Of a stretch of DNA of 52,006 nucleotides, positions 24,899-32,504 are shown piece by piece. Location of the stretch: positions 1 to 52,006 of the forward strand of contig JAILKS010000043.1 in NCBI GenBank assembly GCA_024693715.1, written 5' to 3'. The translations under genes and the position numbers were made by a program. The notes beneath the pieces were generated by a model. That model saw nothing but the letters and a program-made list of their open reading frames with translations, was not told the DNA's origin and searched no databases. The stretch comes from Treponema sp. GTDB lineage: Bacteria; Spirochaetota; Spirochaetia; Treponematales; Treponemataceae. Numbering within the stretch: the first letter of the stretch is position 1; the number at the start of each line of letters is the position of its first letter.

Positions 24899-26313
24899 GT
24901 TACAATGTAATGTCAAACAAAGCAGAAGATTTTATCAACGATGAAGAAATCCTTGAAACACTTGATTATGCCGAAAAGCATAAAACCGATGAAAAGCTTA
25001 TCACAAGCATTCTTGAGGAAGCGGCAAAATGTAACGGTCTTAATCACCGAGATGCTGCAGTTCTTCTTGCGTGCGAGGTTCCGGAGCTTAATCAGAAAAT
25101 CGAAAATCTTGCAAAGGAAATCAAACTTAAGTTTTATGGTAACCGCATTGTTTTATTTGCGCCGCTTTATCTTTCGAATTACTGTATAAACGGCTGTACT
25201 TACTGTCCTTACCACGGAACAAACCGCCACATTCCGCGTAAAAAACTTACTCAGGAAGAAATCCGCCAGGAAGTAATTGCCCTGCAGAATATGGGTCACA
25301 AGCGTCTTGCAATTGAAGCGGGCGAGGATCCAAAAAATAATCCTATTGAATATATTATAGACTCTATTAAAACTATTTATTCAATCAAGCATAAAAACGG
25401 TGCAATCCGACGTGTAAACGTAAACATTGCCGCAACAACTGTAGAAAACTACACACGACTCAAGGATGCCGAAATTGGAACTTACATTTTGTTCCAGGAA
25501 ACCTACAACAAAAAACGCTACGAACAGCTTCACCCGACTGGTCCAAAATCTGACTACGCTTACCACACAGAAGCAATGGACCGCGCTATGGATGGTGGAA
25601 TTGATGATGTTGGTTGCGGAGTTCTTTACGGACTTGGAACTTACAAATATGAGTTTGTAGGTCAGCTTATGCACGCAGAGCATCTTGAAGCCGCCAAAGG
25701 CTGTGGACCACACACAATTTCTGTTCCAAGACTCAGGGCTGCAGACGGCGTAGATCCATCTCTTTTCCCGGACGCTATTGATGATGAAACCTTTGCAAAA
25801 ATTGTAGCGTGCATCCGAATTGCAGTTCCTTACACTGGTATGATTGTTTCTACCCGCGAATCACAAAAGTCACGTGAAAGAGTTTTGGCTCTTGGGGTGA
25901 GTCAGATTAGTGGTGGAAGCCGCACAAGTGTTGGAGGATATTGCGAAGAAGAACGCCCTGAAGATACTGCACAGTTTGATGTTAGTGACCGCCGAACACT
26001 TGATGAAGTTATAAACTGGCTTATGAGAATGGATTACGTTCCTTCGTTCTGTACCGCCTGCTACCGTGCCGGACGAACAGGAGACAGATTTATGTCGCTT
26101 GTAAAATCTGGTCAGATTGCAAACTGCTGTCATCCAAATGCGCTTATGACTCTTAAAGAATATCTTGAAGATTATGCGGCTGCAGACACAAAAACTCTTG
26201 GAGACAAGCTTATTGAAAAAGAGCTTTTGACAATTCCAAATGAACTTGTGCGCGAACGCTGTATTCAGTATCTTAAAGAAGAAGTAAACGGTAAACGCGA
26301 CTTTAGATTTTAG
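24895..26313 (+). CDS. hydG: [FeFe]-hydrogenase maturase HydG, tyrosine lyase
   Basis: 472 residues, the usual HydG length. Radical SAM cluster C97-x3-C101-x2-C104 in YCINGCTYC, and the second C-terminal cluster C386-x2-C389-x22-C412 (CTACYRAGRTGDRF to NCCHP), which carries the dangler iron in the family. HydG splits tyrosine to p-cresol, CO and cyanide to form the Fe(CO)2(CN) unit of the H-cluster; its relative ThiH lacks the second Cys cluster, so HydG is firm. It overlaps hydE by 4 bases and hydF starts 9 bases on with AGGAGG. Confidence 0.97.
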   Translation: MSYNVMSNKAEDFINDEEILETLDYAEKHKTDEKLITSILEEAAKCNGLNHRDAAVLLACEVPELNQKIENLAKEIKLKFYGNRIVLFAPLYLSNYCINGCTYCPYHGTNRHIPRKKLTQEEIRQEVIALQNMGHKRLAIEAGEDPKNNPIEYIIDSIKTIYSIKHKNGAIRRVNVNIAATTVENYTRLKDAEIGTYILFQETYNKKRYEQLHPTGPKSDYAYHTEAMDRAMDGGIDDVGCGVLYGLGTYKYEFVGQLMHAEHLEAAKGCGPHTISVPRLRAADGVDPSLFPDAIDDETFAKIVACIRIAVPYTGMIVSTRESQKSRERVLALGVSQISGGSRTSVGGYCEEERPEDTAQFDVSDRRTLDEVINWLMRMDYVPSFCTACYRAGRTGDRFMSLVKSGQIANCCHPNALMTLKEYLEDYAAADTKTLGDKLIEKELLTIPNELVRERCIQYLKEEVNGKRDFRF

Positions 26314-26322
26314 GAGGTCGTT

Positions 26323-27540
26323 ATGGAAGTATCAAAAGGACAGAGACTTTATATAGGGTTGTTTGGCAACACTAACAGTGGGAAATCCTCGCTGATGAAT
26401 ATGCTTGTAGGACAGGACTTTTCTATTGTTTCTGAGCTTTCGGGTACTACTACAGATTCAGTTCAAAAGAATATGGAGCTTCCGGGCGCAGGGCCTTGCG
26501 TCTTTATTGATACTGCCGGCTTTAATGATGATTCTGAGCTTAGGCAAAAACGAATTGTAAAAACCTGGGAAGCGCTTGCAAAGTGCGATATTATCCTTGG
26601 GGTTGTTTCGGCGGAAGAATTGGAGGAGGCCTGTTGCGTAGGGGAGGGGGCTGCGAACGACTTCTTTCAAACCCCGGCCTTCCAAAAGCTGATTCAATCT
26701 AAAAAACCTCTTATCTGGGTAATTACAAAAATCAACGATGCAGAACCCGACCTTGGACAAATTGATTTGTTCAAAAAAAATCCTCCGGTCTTTGTAGATT
26801 CCCTTACCGGCAAAAACAAGGCCCAGCTTTTTGAAGCAATTAAGCAAAAGATTCCCGCAGACTTTTTTGATTCTTCCTTGACCGAAAAATACTGTAAGCC
26901 CGGTGAAAATGTTCTTCTTGTTATGCCGCAGGACAGCCAGGCTCCAAAAGGCCGCCTTATCCTTCCACAGGTTCAGACAATCCGCGACCTGCTGGACCGT
27001 AGAGTCTGCATCCATTGCTGCACGCAAGACACCTTTGTACAAACAATAGACTCCCTCAAAAATCCGCCGGACCTCATAATTACAGACTCCCAGCTTTTCC
27101 CGTTTGTGAACGACAACAAACCGGCCTCTTCAAGACTCACTTCCTTTTCAATAATTATGGCTGCACACAAAGGAGATATAGAACTTTTTACACAGGGCGC
27201 CAAGGCAATTAATACTCTCACAAACAATTCCCGTGTTCTGATTGCCGAAGCCTGTACGCATGTTCCTGCAACAGAAGATATAGGAACTGTAAAAATCCCG
27301 AATATGCTAAGAAAAATTGCCCCGAAAGTGCAGATAGATTTTGTGCGCGGAACAGACTTTCCGACCGACCAGAGAGATTTTAAAAAATATGATTTAATCA
27401 TTCATTGCGGGGCCTGCATGTTTAACAGAGCCTATGTACTTGAACGTCAGCACAATGCACGTTCAGCAGGTGTTCCTATGACAAACTACGGTCTTGCAAT
27501 TGCCGAAGTCTATTCAATCTTCCACTTTCCGCCTTCGTGA
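26323..27540 (+). CDS. hydF: [FeFe]-hydrogenase maturation GTPase HydF
   Basis: 405 residues. An N-terminal Era-like GTPase has the P-loop GNTNSGKSS (15-23), G2 in SGTTTDSV and G3 in DTAG; a dimerisation domain follows. The C-terminal iron-sulfur domain has C311-x-H313, then 47 residues on H361-C362-x2-C365, the HydF cluster signature. HydF is the scaffold on which the diiron subcluster is assembled before transfer to HydA. AGGAGG ribosome site; last in the operon. Its 3' end runs 31 bases into the facing ricT gene, and no terminator is visible. Confidence 0.96.
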   Translation: MEVSKGQRLYIGLFGNTNSGKSSLMNMLVGQDFSIVSELSGTTTDSVQKNMELPGAGPCVFIDTAGFNDDSELRQKRIVKTWEALAKCDIILGVVSAEELEEACCVGEGAANDFFQTPAFQKLIQSKKPLIWVITKINDAEPDLGQIDLFKKNPPVFVDSLTGKNKAQLFEAIKQKIPADFFDSSLTEKYCKPGENVLLVMPQDSQAPKGRLILPQVQTIRDLLDRRVCIHCCTQDTFVQTIDSLKNPPDLIITDSQLFPFVNDNKPASSRLTSFSIIMAAHKGDIELFTQGAKAINTLTNNSRVLIAEACTHVPATEDIGTVKIPNMLRKIAPKVQIDFVRGTDFPTDQRDFKKYDLIIHCGACMFNRAYVLERQHNARSAGVPMTNYGLAIAEVYSIFHFPPS

Positions 27541-28430
27541 ACAAAGCGCTTTGCGTTTACTTCGAGCAATCGTCCATCTTCACCGGACATTTTTACCATG
27601 TTTGTAAGAGGATTTACTTCGGTAATAGTGAAATTTGTCCCGTCATAGTAAATGTGTATTCCTTCTGAAGGAAGATTTTTTCTAGCCTCGTTGTACCAGT
27701 CGAATTCGTAAGACAGGCAGCAGAGAAGTCGTCCGCACTGTCCTGAAATCTTAGTGGAATTTAACGAGAGATTCTGATCCTTTGCCATCCTTATAGAAAC
27801 AGAACGTAATTTATCAGATACGCCATGACAGCAGAAAGGTCTTCCGCAAACTCCTAATCCTCCGGTAATTCTGCTTTCATCTCTTACACCAATCTGTCGT
27901 AATTCAATACGCATTTTGAAAACAGAAACAAGGTCTTTTACAAGCTCACGGAAATCAACTCGGTTATCAGAGCTGAAGAAAAACAGAGCCTTTTGTTCTT
28001 CAAAAAGAAAATGAGTATCTACAAGCTTCATATCAAGCTTATGAGCGGCAACCTTTTCTTTAAATATTTTAAAGGCATCCTTTTCTTTTTTAACAAGCTC
28101 CTCGCGTTTTTTCATGTCTTCTTCAGAAGCTTTTCTGTCTATTGTTACAATGTCTTCGAATTTAATTCCGATTGGTTTTTTAGACTGACCAAGAACAAGT
28201 GCCATGTCTTTACCATAACGTGTCGGTGTAATTACATAATCGCCCGCTTTAAGTTCCATTTTGTCCGGGGCTTTTGCATAGAGAGTTTCGCAGGAATATT
28301 CAAGCTTTATGTGATAGAGAGGAAAATCAATGACAAGATGTTCAACTTCCTCTACATGTTCTTCATTATCTTCAAGACTCGAAAGATTTTCGTTTTCATC
28401 ATCTATATCGCTTTCAAAAATATCACTCAT
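27510..28430 (-). CDS. ricT: RicT/YaaT-type PSP1-domain protein
   Basis: 306 residues. An acidic N-terminal extension (about 1-32, rich in Asp and Glu) precedes the PSP1 domain, whose Cys cluster is complete: CGRPFCCHG and CGRLLCCLSYE in the second half. In Bacillus RicT joins RicA and RicF in a [4Fe-4S] complex that promotes RNase Y-dependent RNA maturation; RicA and RicF are not seen in this window. AGGA precedes the ATG. It is last in a minus-strand unit with bactofilin and a YaaR-like gene, and its 3' end overlaps hydF by 31 bases. Confidence 0.9.
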   Translation of the reverse strand: MSDIFESDIDDENENLSSLEDNEEHVEEVEHLVIDFPLYHIKLEYSCETLYAKAPDKMELKAGDYVITPTRYGKDMALVLGQSKKPIGIKFEDIVTIDRKASEEDMKKREELVKKEKDAFKIFKEKVAAHKLDMKLVDTHFLFEEQKALFFFSSDNRVDFRELVKDLVSVFKMRIELRQIGVRDESRITGGLGVCGRPFCCHGVSDKLRSVSIRMAKDQNLSLNSTKISGQCGRLLCCLSYEFDWYNEARKNLPSEGIHIYYDGTNFTITEVNPLTNMVKMSGEDGRLLEVNAKRFVHEGGKWKIE

Positions 28431-28456
28431 ATTTAATCCTGTTTATCATTATATTT

Positions 28457-29023
28457 TTATGTCTGTATTAAGTCTACAATTAAACCTTTTATTTCGTCAA
28501 CTTGTGCCAGAATTTTAAGATTGTTCATCTGGTTTTGCAAGGTCATTTTTGTCAGTTCATCAAGCTTTTGGTTTATGGCTTCAACCTGTGTTCTCGGATC
28601 CTTTTTGTGCGGAGGGAGCTGATAGTTTGAAAAGCTTCCATGTGAAATTTCTGTAGCCTTGAATTTTTTGGAATTAATCTGGAAATTATGTATTACGACA
28701 TAATAAACAAACTGCTGTACTTTTTCCTTAAAATTCCTGATATTTTCATTGTTTATGTTTGAAGAAAGTTCGTTGCCCGCTAAATCTACAGCATCCTTTA
28801 AAAAAACAGCCGCTTCTTCGAGGGACATCGTTCGTATTTGCGGTGGAAGATTAATCTCTGTAGTTTCTGAAGGCTCTTGTTCTGTTTTAGAAGCATTGAA
28901 CAACTGTGAAAATCTAATCTTTTTGTCAGATTCTACTTTTTCGTTTTTTTTGGGGATCCCCGCAGACGCATTTTGTACACCTGCATAATAACTGGCAGCA
29001 TTTAGAGGATTTATATCACTCAT
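28457..29023 (-). CDS. YaaR-like (DUF327) protein
   Basis: 188 residues, soluble. The N-terminal third is low in order. The C-terminal part follows the YaaR/DUF327 pattern: NFKEKVQQFVYYVVIHNFQI, then VEAINQKLDELTKMTLQNQ and ILAQVDEIKGLIVDLIQ. The function is unknown, but in Firmicutes yaaR lies beside holB and yaaT (ricT), and here it directly precedes ricT, which supports the call. It overlaps bactofilin by 4 bases (ATGA), so it is translationally coupled. Confidence 0.8.
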   Translation of the reverse strand: MSDINPLNAASYYAGVQNASAGIPKKNEKVESDKKIRFSQLFNASKTEQEPSETTEINLPPQIRTMSLEEAAVFLKDAVDLAGNELSSNINNENIRNFKEKVQQFVYYVVIHNFQINSKKFKATEISHGSFSNYQLPPHKKDPRTQVEAINQKLDELTKMTLQNQMNNLKILAQVDEIKGLIVDLIQT

Positions 29024-29436
29024 GAAAGTAAAACCTTTTCTTTAATGGCTTTAGACTGAAGATATTGTTCTGATTCTGTTTTATAAGTTTCCGAATCCTT
29101 TATAGAAATACATCTTCCGTGGAAGGTTGCTCTATCTTCAATCTGAACTTTTGGAGAAAGGATGTCACCTATTACGATAGATTCCGATAAAAGTGAAACT
29201 CCTTCCGAAGCGTTTATATCACCGAGGATTATTCCGCCTGTGATTAAGATTGATTTTCCCTTGATGTTTCCTCTGATTCTTGCGCTTTCACCGATGATGA
29301 TATTTCCGTCTGTATATAAATTTCCATCAATATCGCCGTCAACTCTGACAAATCCGTTGATATGAATGTTTCCGGAAATAGAAGTGCCTTTTCCTATAAG
29401 AGTATTGATTGAAATATCGTCGAATATACTTGCCAT
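29020..29436 (-). CDS. Bactofilin, polymer-forming cytoskeletal protein
   Basis: 138 residues. A central right-handed beta-helix is built of short repeats about ten residues apart (for example TSISGNIHINGFVRVDGDID, then GNIIIGESARIRGNIKG and GGIILGDINASEG), with short disordered ends. Bactofilins polymerise without nucleotide and position cell-wall enzymes; in helical bacteria they help set cell curvature together with M23 peptidases. The M23 gene just upstream (11-base gap) fits that partnership exactly. Confidence 0.93.
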   Translation of the reverse strand: MASIFDDISINTLIGKGTSISGNIHINGFVRVDGDIDGNLYTDGNIIIGESARIRGNIKGKSILITGGIILGDINASEGVSLLSESIVIGDILSPKVQIEDRATFHGRCISIKDSETYKTESEQYLQSKAIKEKVLLS

Positions 29437-29447
29437 AAAAGTAGAAC

Positions 29448-30476
29448 CTATTTTTTAGAAAGTTTGATGTTTACGTATTTTGCAGGATCTACTACATCTG
29501 AACCGATGTGAACTTCGTAATGAAGATGTGGACCTGTTGAAAGACCTGTACTTCCGCAAGTACCGATTACATCACCCTGATTTACAATTTGTCCCTTACT
29601 GATTCTGAAGGAATTCAAGTGAGCATAGCGTGTGTAGAATCCGTGATTATGTTTTAGAATGATATAGTTACCGTATCCACTGTCAAAGCCTACTGTTACA
29701 ACCTGACCTGAAGCGGCTGCAAGAACAGGATCTCCACTTCTGTATGTAGAGAAATCGATTCCTTTATGAATATACCAGTTTCCTTTTGTAGGATGGATGT
29801 TAGGACCAAAAGACATGGAAACGTGAAGATTTGGTCCAATCAACGGACAGATACTTGGAATTTCAGTAAAGAGAGACTGCTGTGTTTTAAGCATTTTTCC
29901 AATCTGTTCTATAGGTTCAATTGCCCCTTCAAGATAAGATGTAAGCTCCCGTATATCGGCAATTTCTCGTGAAGAACCTGTTGTAATATCTTTTGTACTG
30001 AAGAGTGATGATAGATCGCTTGTAGAAGCATTATTGTTTGTTTTAGACGAACCCTTGTTTATTCCTAAAAGTGAAAGACTCTGTGATAAAGAAACCTGGA
30101 AACGTTTTGCAGCCTGGAAAAGATTTGTATTTTCGTCACGAAGAAGGTCAAGACTTGCAAGTGCTTCCTTGTTTTGAGTTTCAAGATTAGAAATTGTCAT
30201 ATTTGCAGAAATTGATTTACTGTTAAAATAGAAGAATGAAAAGAAAATTCCTACTGTAAGGAAAACAGTCAGAAATAAAGCAAAAACGTTTGTCTGAAAG
30301 TTGATGACCTTACTTTTTGAATGAGGAACAATCATGATTGTAAGTTTATTGTCTAAAAATTTAAAAATGCGTACAAATAGAGCACCTATTTTTTTAAATA
30401 GGGAACCAAAGCCTTTTGAAACATTGTTTGCGAATCTTTTTTCAAATTTTTTAACTTGTTTTTGTGTTCTAGACAA
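29448..30476 (-). CDS. Membrane-anchored M23 peptidase (LytM type)
   Basis: 342 residues. One transmembrane helix (about 64-82) follows a basic cytoplasmic stretch. A coiled-coil region (about 88-115) leads to the C-terminal M23 domain with the zinc ligands in YIHKGIDFS (H-x3-D) and GPHLHYEVH (H-x-H) plus YARYAH-like RYAHLN. It probably cleaves peptidoglycan cross-links in the periplasm, with bactofilin as cytoplasmic scaffold. The start is TTG: AGGGAG lies 7 bases upstream and no ATG fits. A strong promoter (TTGATA-17-TATACT) lies upstream. Confidence 0.92.
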   Translation of the reverse strand: MSRTQKQVKKFEKRFANNVSKGFGSLFKKIGALFVRIFKFLDNKLTIMIVPHSKSKVINFQTNVFALFLTVFLTVGIFFSFFYFNSKSISANMTISNLETQNKEALASLDLLRDENTNLFQAAKRFQVSLSQSLSLLGINKGSSKTNNNASTSDLSSLFSTKDITTGSSREIADIRELTSYLEGAIEPIEQIGKMLKTQQSLFTEIPSICPLIGPNLHVSMSFGPNIHPTKGNWYIHKGIDFSTYRSGDPVLAAASGQVVTVGFDSGYGNYIILKHNHGFYTRYAHLNSFRISKGQIVNQGDVIGTCGSTGLSTGPHLHYEVHIGSDVVDPAKYVNIKLSKK

Positions 30477-30516
30477 TTTATAGCTCCCTAAAAAATTGTG
30501 CTAAGTGTGTCTTAAC

Positions 30517-30545
30517 AGTATAGCACAGTACTTTTTTTTTATCAA
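30517..30545 (-). promoter_or_regulatory. Promoter of the M23-bactofilin-yaaR-ricT unit
   Basis: On the minus strand TTGATA (30545-30540), a 17-base spacer holding eight A, and TATACT (30522-30517). An A-tract in the spacer may aid bending. Confidence 0.75.
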
Positions 30546-30583
30546 TTATTATTCATTAATATAGTAAAAATCGCAGAAATAAT

Positions 30584-30612
30584 TTGACATAAGCAAAAAC
30601 CTATATTATCAT
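30584..30612 (+). promoter_or_regulatory. Promoter of tatD-dusB
   Basis: TTGACA (perfect, 30584-30589), a 17-base spacer and TATCAT (30607-30612). The leader is about 45 bases and ends with AAGGA before the ATG at 30663. Confidence 0.75.
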
Positions 30613-30622
30613 TATCGGTAAG
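30612..30622 (-). promoter_or_regulatory. Copy 3 of the TTACCGATAAT motif, minus orientation
   Basis: TTACCGATAAT on the minus strand, facing the M23-bactofilin unit. A TAAA lies 14 bases upstream on that strand. It also overlaps the -10 and start region of the tatD promoter on the other strand, so it could be an operator or a second promoter. Confidence 0.42.
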
Positions 30623-30662
30623 AACATACGTTTTTATAACACATCTTTTTAAGGACAAAGCC

Positions 30663-31439
30663 ATGAAGTTTTTTGATACTCATGCTCATATCGGGCTTAT
30701 TTACGATGATCATATTGAACAATTACGCGTTATACAACAGGCAAAACAGGCTGGAGTTACACGAATTGTAAGCATAAATAACAGTTTATTGGATTTTCCG
30801 AAGGTTTATAATAACTTAAAGTCTATGACCGGACTTTATCATGCGGTTGGAATTGCTCCATCTGAGGTTACAAATCCTGGTCCTGACTGGATAAACACAA
30901 TAGAAAAGAATCTTGAGCTTCCTAATGTTATTGCAGTAGGAGAAACAGGCCTTGATTATTTCAAGCAGTTTGGAGACAAGCGTTCACAGATTGAGCTTTT
31001 TATTACTCAGCTTGAAATTGCACAGAAGCATAATCTTCCGGTAATAATTCATAACAGAGATGCCGGAAAGGATGTTTATGATGTTCTTACCGAACGTCTT
31101 CCGGATGCAGGAGCAATCCTTCACTGTTATTCAGAGGATGCTGAATATGCAAAAAAATGTCTCGATAAAAACATCTGGTTTAGTTTTGCCGGGAATTTAA
31201 CTTATAGAAATGCAAGAAATCTTCATGATACGGTAATGAGCATTCCTGTTGAGCGAATTTTAATTGAAACAGAAAGTCCGTTTATGATTCCTGCAGAATA
31301 TCGTGAACGAAAACGAACGATGCCGGCATATCTCCCGTCTACCGCTAAATTTCTTGCAGAAATGCTTGAGATGGATCTTGAAGAATTAAGCGATATTCTG
31401 TGGAAAAACAGCTGTAAGGCGTTCAACCTGCCGGAATAA
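30663..31439 (+). CDS. tatD: TatD-family metal-dependent hydrolase
   Basis: 258 residues, typical of TatD DNases. Metal ligands by family pattern: H7 and H9 in FDTHAHIG, Glu in AVGETGLDYF, His in PVIIHNRDA and in AILHCYS. The last catalytic position, normally Asp in ETDSP or ETDAP, is Glu here (E204 in IETESPF). TatD enzymes are 3'-5' exonucleases active on single-stranded DNA or RNA and on D-Tyr tRNA in some reports. AAGGA ribosome site; dusB follows closely. Confidence 0.92.
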   Translation: MKFFDTHAHIGLIYDDHIEQLRVIQQAKQAGVTRIVSINNSLLDFPKVYNNLKSMTGLYHAVGIAPSEVTNPGPDWINTIEKNLELPNVIAVGETGLDYFKQFGDKRSQIELFITQLEIAQKHNLPVIIHNRDAGKDVYDVLTERLPDAGAILHCYSEDAEYAKKCLDKNIWFSFAGNLTYRNARNLHDTVMSIPVERILIETESPFMIPAEYRERKRTMPAYLPSTAKFLAEMLEMDLEELSDILWKNSCKAFNLPE

Positions 31440-31463
31440 CTGGTGGCTGAGCTTGTAATAGCC
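31440..31463 (-). repeat. Dispersed repeat, copy 3 (inverted, decayed)
   Basis: GGTGGCTGAGCTTGT matches the reverse complement of the repeat at 23841-23865 (GGTTGCTGAGCCCGT), followed by a diverged AATAGCC. It fills the gap between tatD and dusB. Confidence 0.5.
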
Positions 31464-31480
31464 TTACTGCCTTGAAGAAG

Positions 31481-32458
31481 ATGGAATTATATCATCCCGT
31501 TTCAATCGGAAACATCAATCTTAAAGGAAATCTCTTTTTAGCACCTGTCGCAGGTTATAGTGACAGTGCGTTTCGTTCTGTCTGCATTGAAAACGGAGCG
31601 GCTTTTACTTATACAGAGATGGTCAGTGCCGAAGCGCTTGTACGAAAAAATCAGAAAACAGAAGTTCTGATGCAGCGTGCATGCAATGAAAAAGCTTATG
31701 CGGTACAGATTTTCGGTGGAGCAGAGGATGTTATGGCAGAGGCAGCACAAATTGTTCTTGAAAAAACAGGTTGTGAAGTAATTGATATTAACTGCGGATG
31801 TCCTGTTCCAAAAATCATCAGAAGCGGGGCTGGTTCTGTCTTAACTAAAGAGCCCGAAAAGCTTTATAAAATCGCTGGTGCAGTTGTAAAAGCAGTAAAT
31901 GTTCCCGTAACTGTAAAAATCCGTTCAGGATGGGATAGAATTAATCTTACCTGGAAGGAAGCGGCGCAGGCAGCGATAGATGCCGGTGTAAAAGCGATTA
32001 CTATTCATCCGAGAACTAAAACACAAGGCTATGAGGGTCATTCTGACTGGAGCATCATGAAGAAACTTGTAGAGTTCGTCGGTGGAAGAATCCCTGTTTT
32101 TGGAAGCGGAGATTTGTTTAAACCGGAAGATGTCGTAAAGATGATAGAGCAGACCGGAGTAGATGCTGTAATGTTTGCAAGAGGCGCAATGGGAAATCCT
32201 TTTATATTCAGAGATACAGTTTCTTTGTTGAAAAATGGAAGTTATGAGCCGGTACCGGTTGAAGAAAGAATAAAAACCGGTTTTGAAGAACTCGAAAGAC
32301 TTGTTTCAACGACGAATGAAAAGCACGCTTGTCTTGAAATGCGCAAAAGATTTTCTGCATATTCAAAAGGAATCTGTAACGGAGCTGCACTCAGGGCAAA
32401 AATTGTTCATGCAGAAACCGTTCAGGACTATCATGATATTTTTGAAGGGTTTATTTAA
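31481..32458 (+). CDS. dusB: tRNA-dihydrouridine synthase
   Basis: 325 residues from the chosen ATG. FMN TIM barrel of the Dus family: FLAPVAGYSDSAFR, then YAVQIFGG, DINCGCPVPKI with the catalytic Cys, KIRSGWD, ITIHPRTKTQGYEGHSDW, and the phosphate site VFGSGDLF with FARGAMGNP. It reduces uridine to dihydrouridine in tRNA using NADPH; the bacterial branch resembles DusB. A TTG at 31472 is an alternative start. Neither has a good ribosome site, probably because the repeat at 31440-31463 occupies the upstream sequence. Confidence 0.93.
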   Translation: MELYHPVSIGNINLKGNLFLAPVAGYSDSAFRSVCIENGAAFTYTEMVSAEALVRKNQKTEVLMQRACNEKAYAVQIFGGAEDVMAEAAQIVLEKTGCEVIDINCGCPVPKIIRSGAGSVLTKEPEKLYKIAGAVVKAVNVPVTVKIRSGWDRINLTWKEAAQAAIDAGVKAITIHPRTKTQGYEGHSDWSIMKKLVEFVGGRIPVFGSGDLFKPEDVVKMIEQTGVDAVMFARGAMGNPFIFRDTVSLLKNGSYEPVPVEERIKTGFEELERLVSTTNEKHACLEMRKRFSAYSKGICNGAALRAKIVHAETVQDYHDIFEGFI

Positions 32459-32461
32459 AAA

Positions 32462-32490
32462 TCGACAAAACACCGTTCTTCTGATACAAT
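32462..32490 (+). promoter_or_regulatory. Promoter of the 32505-37006 unit
   Basis: TCGACA (32462-32467), a 17-base spacer, TACAAT (32485-32490). The start codon is 14 bases further, so the leader is about 7 bases and has no ribosome site. Confidence 0.6.
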
Positions 32491-32504
32491 TAAATAATTA
32501 GAAA

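Noticed and set aside
26458..27042. 194-residue frame antisense to hydF
   Set aside because: Antisense to the GTPase and scaffold domains; no ribosome site or recognisable family.
27993..28436. 147-residue Phe-rich frame antisense to ricT
   Set aside because: Hydrophobic composition arises from reading the Lys/Glu-rich ricT codons backwards.
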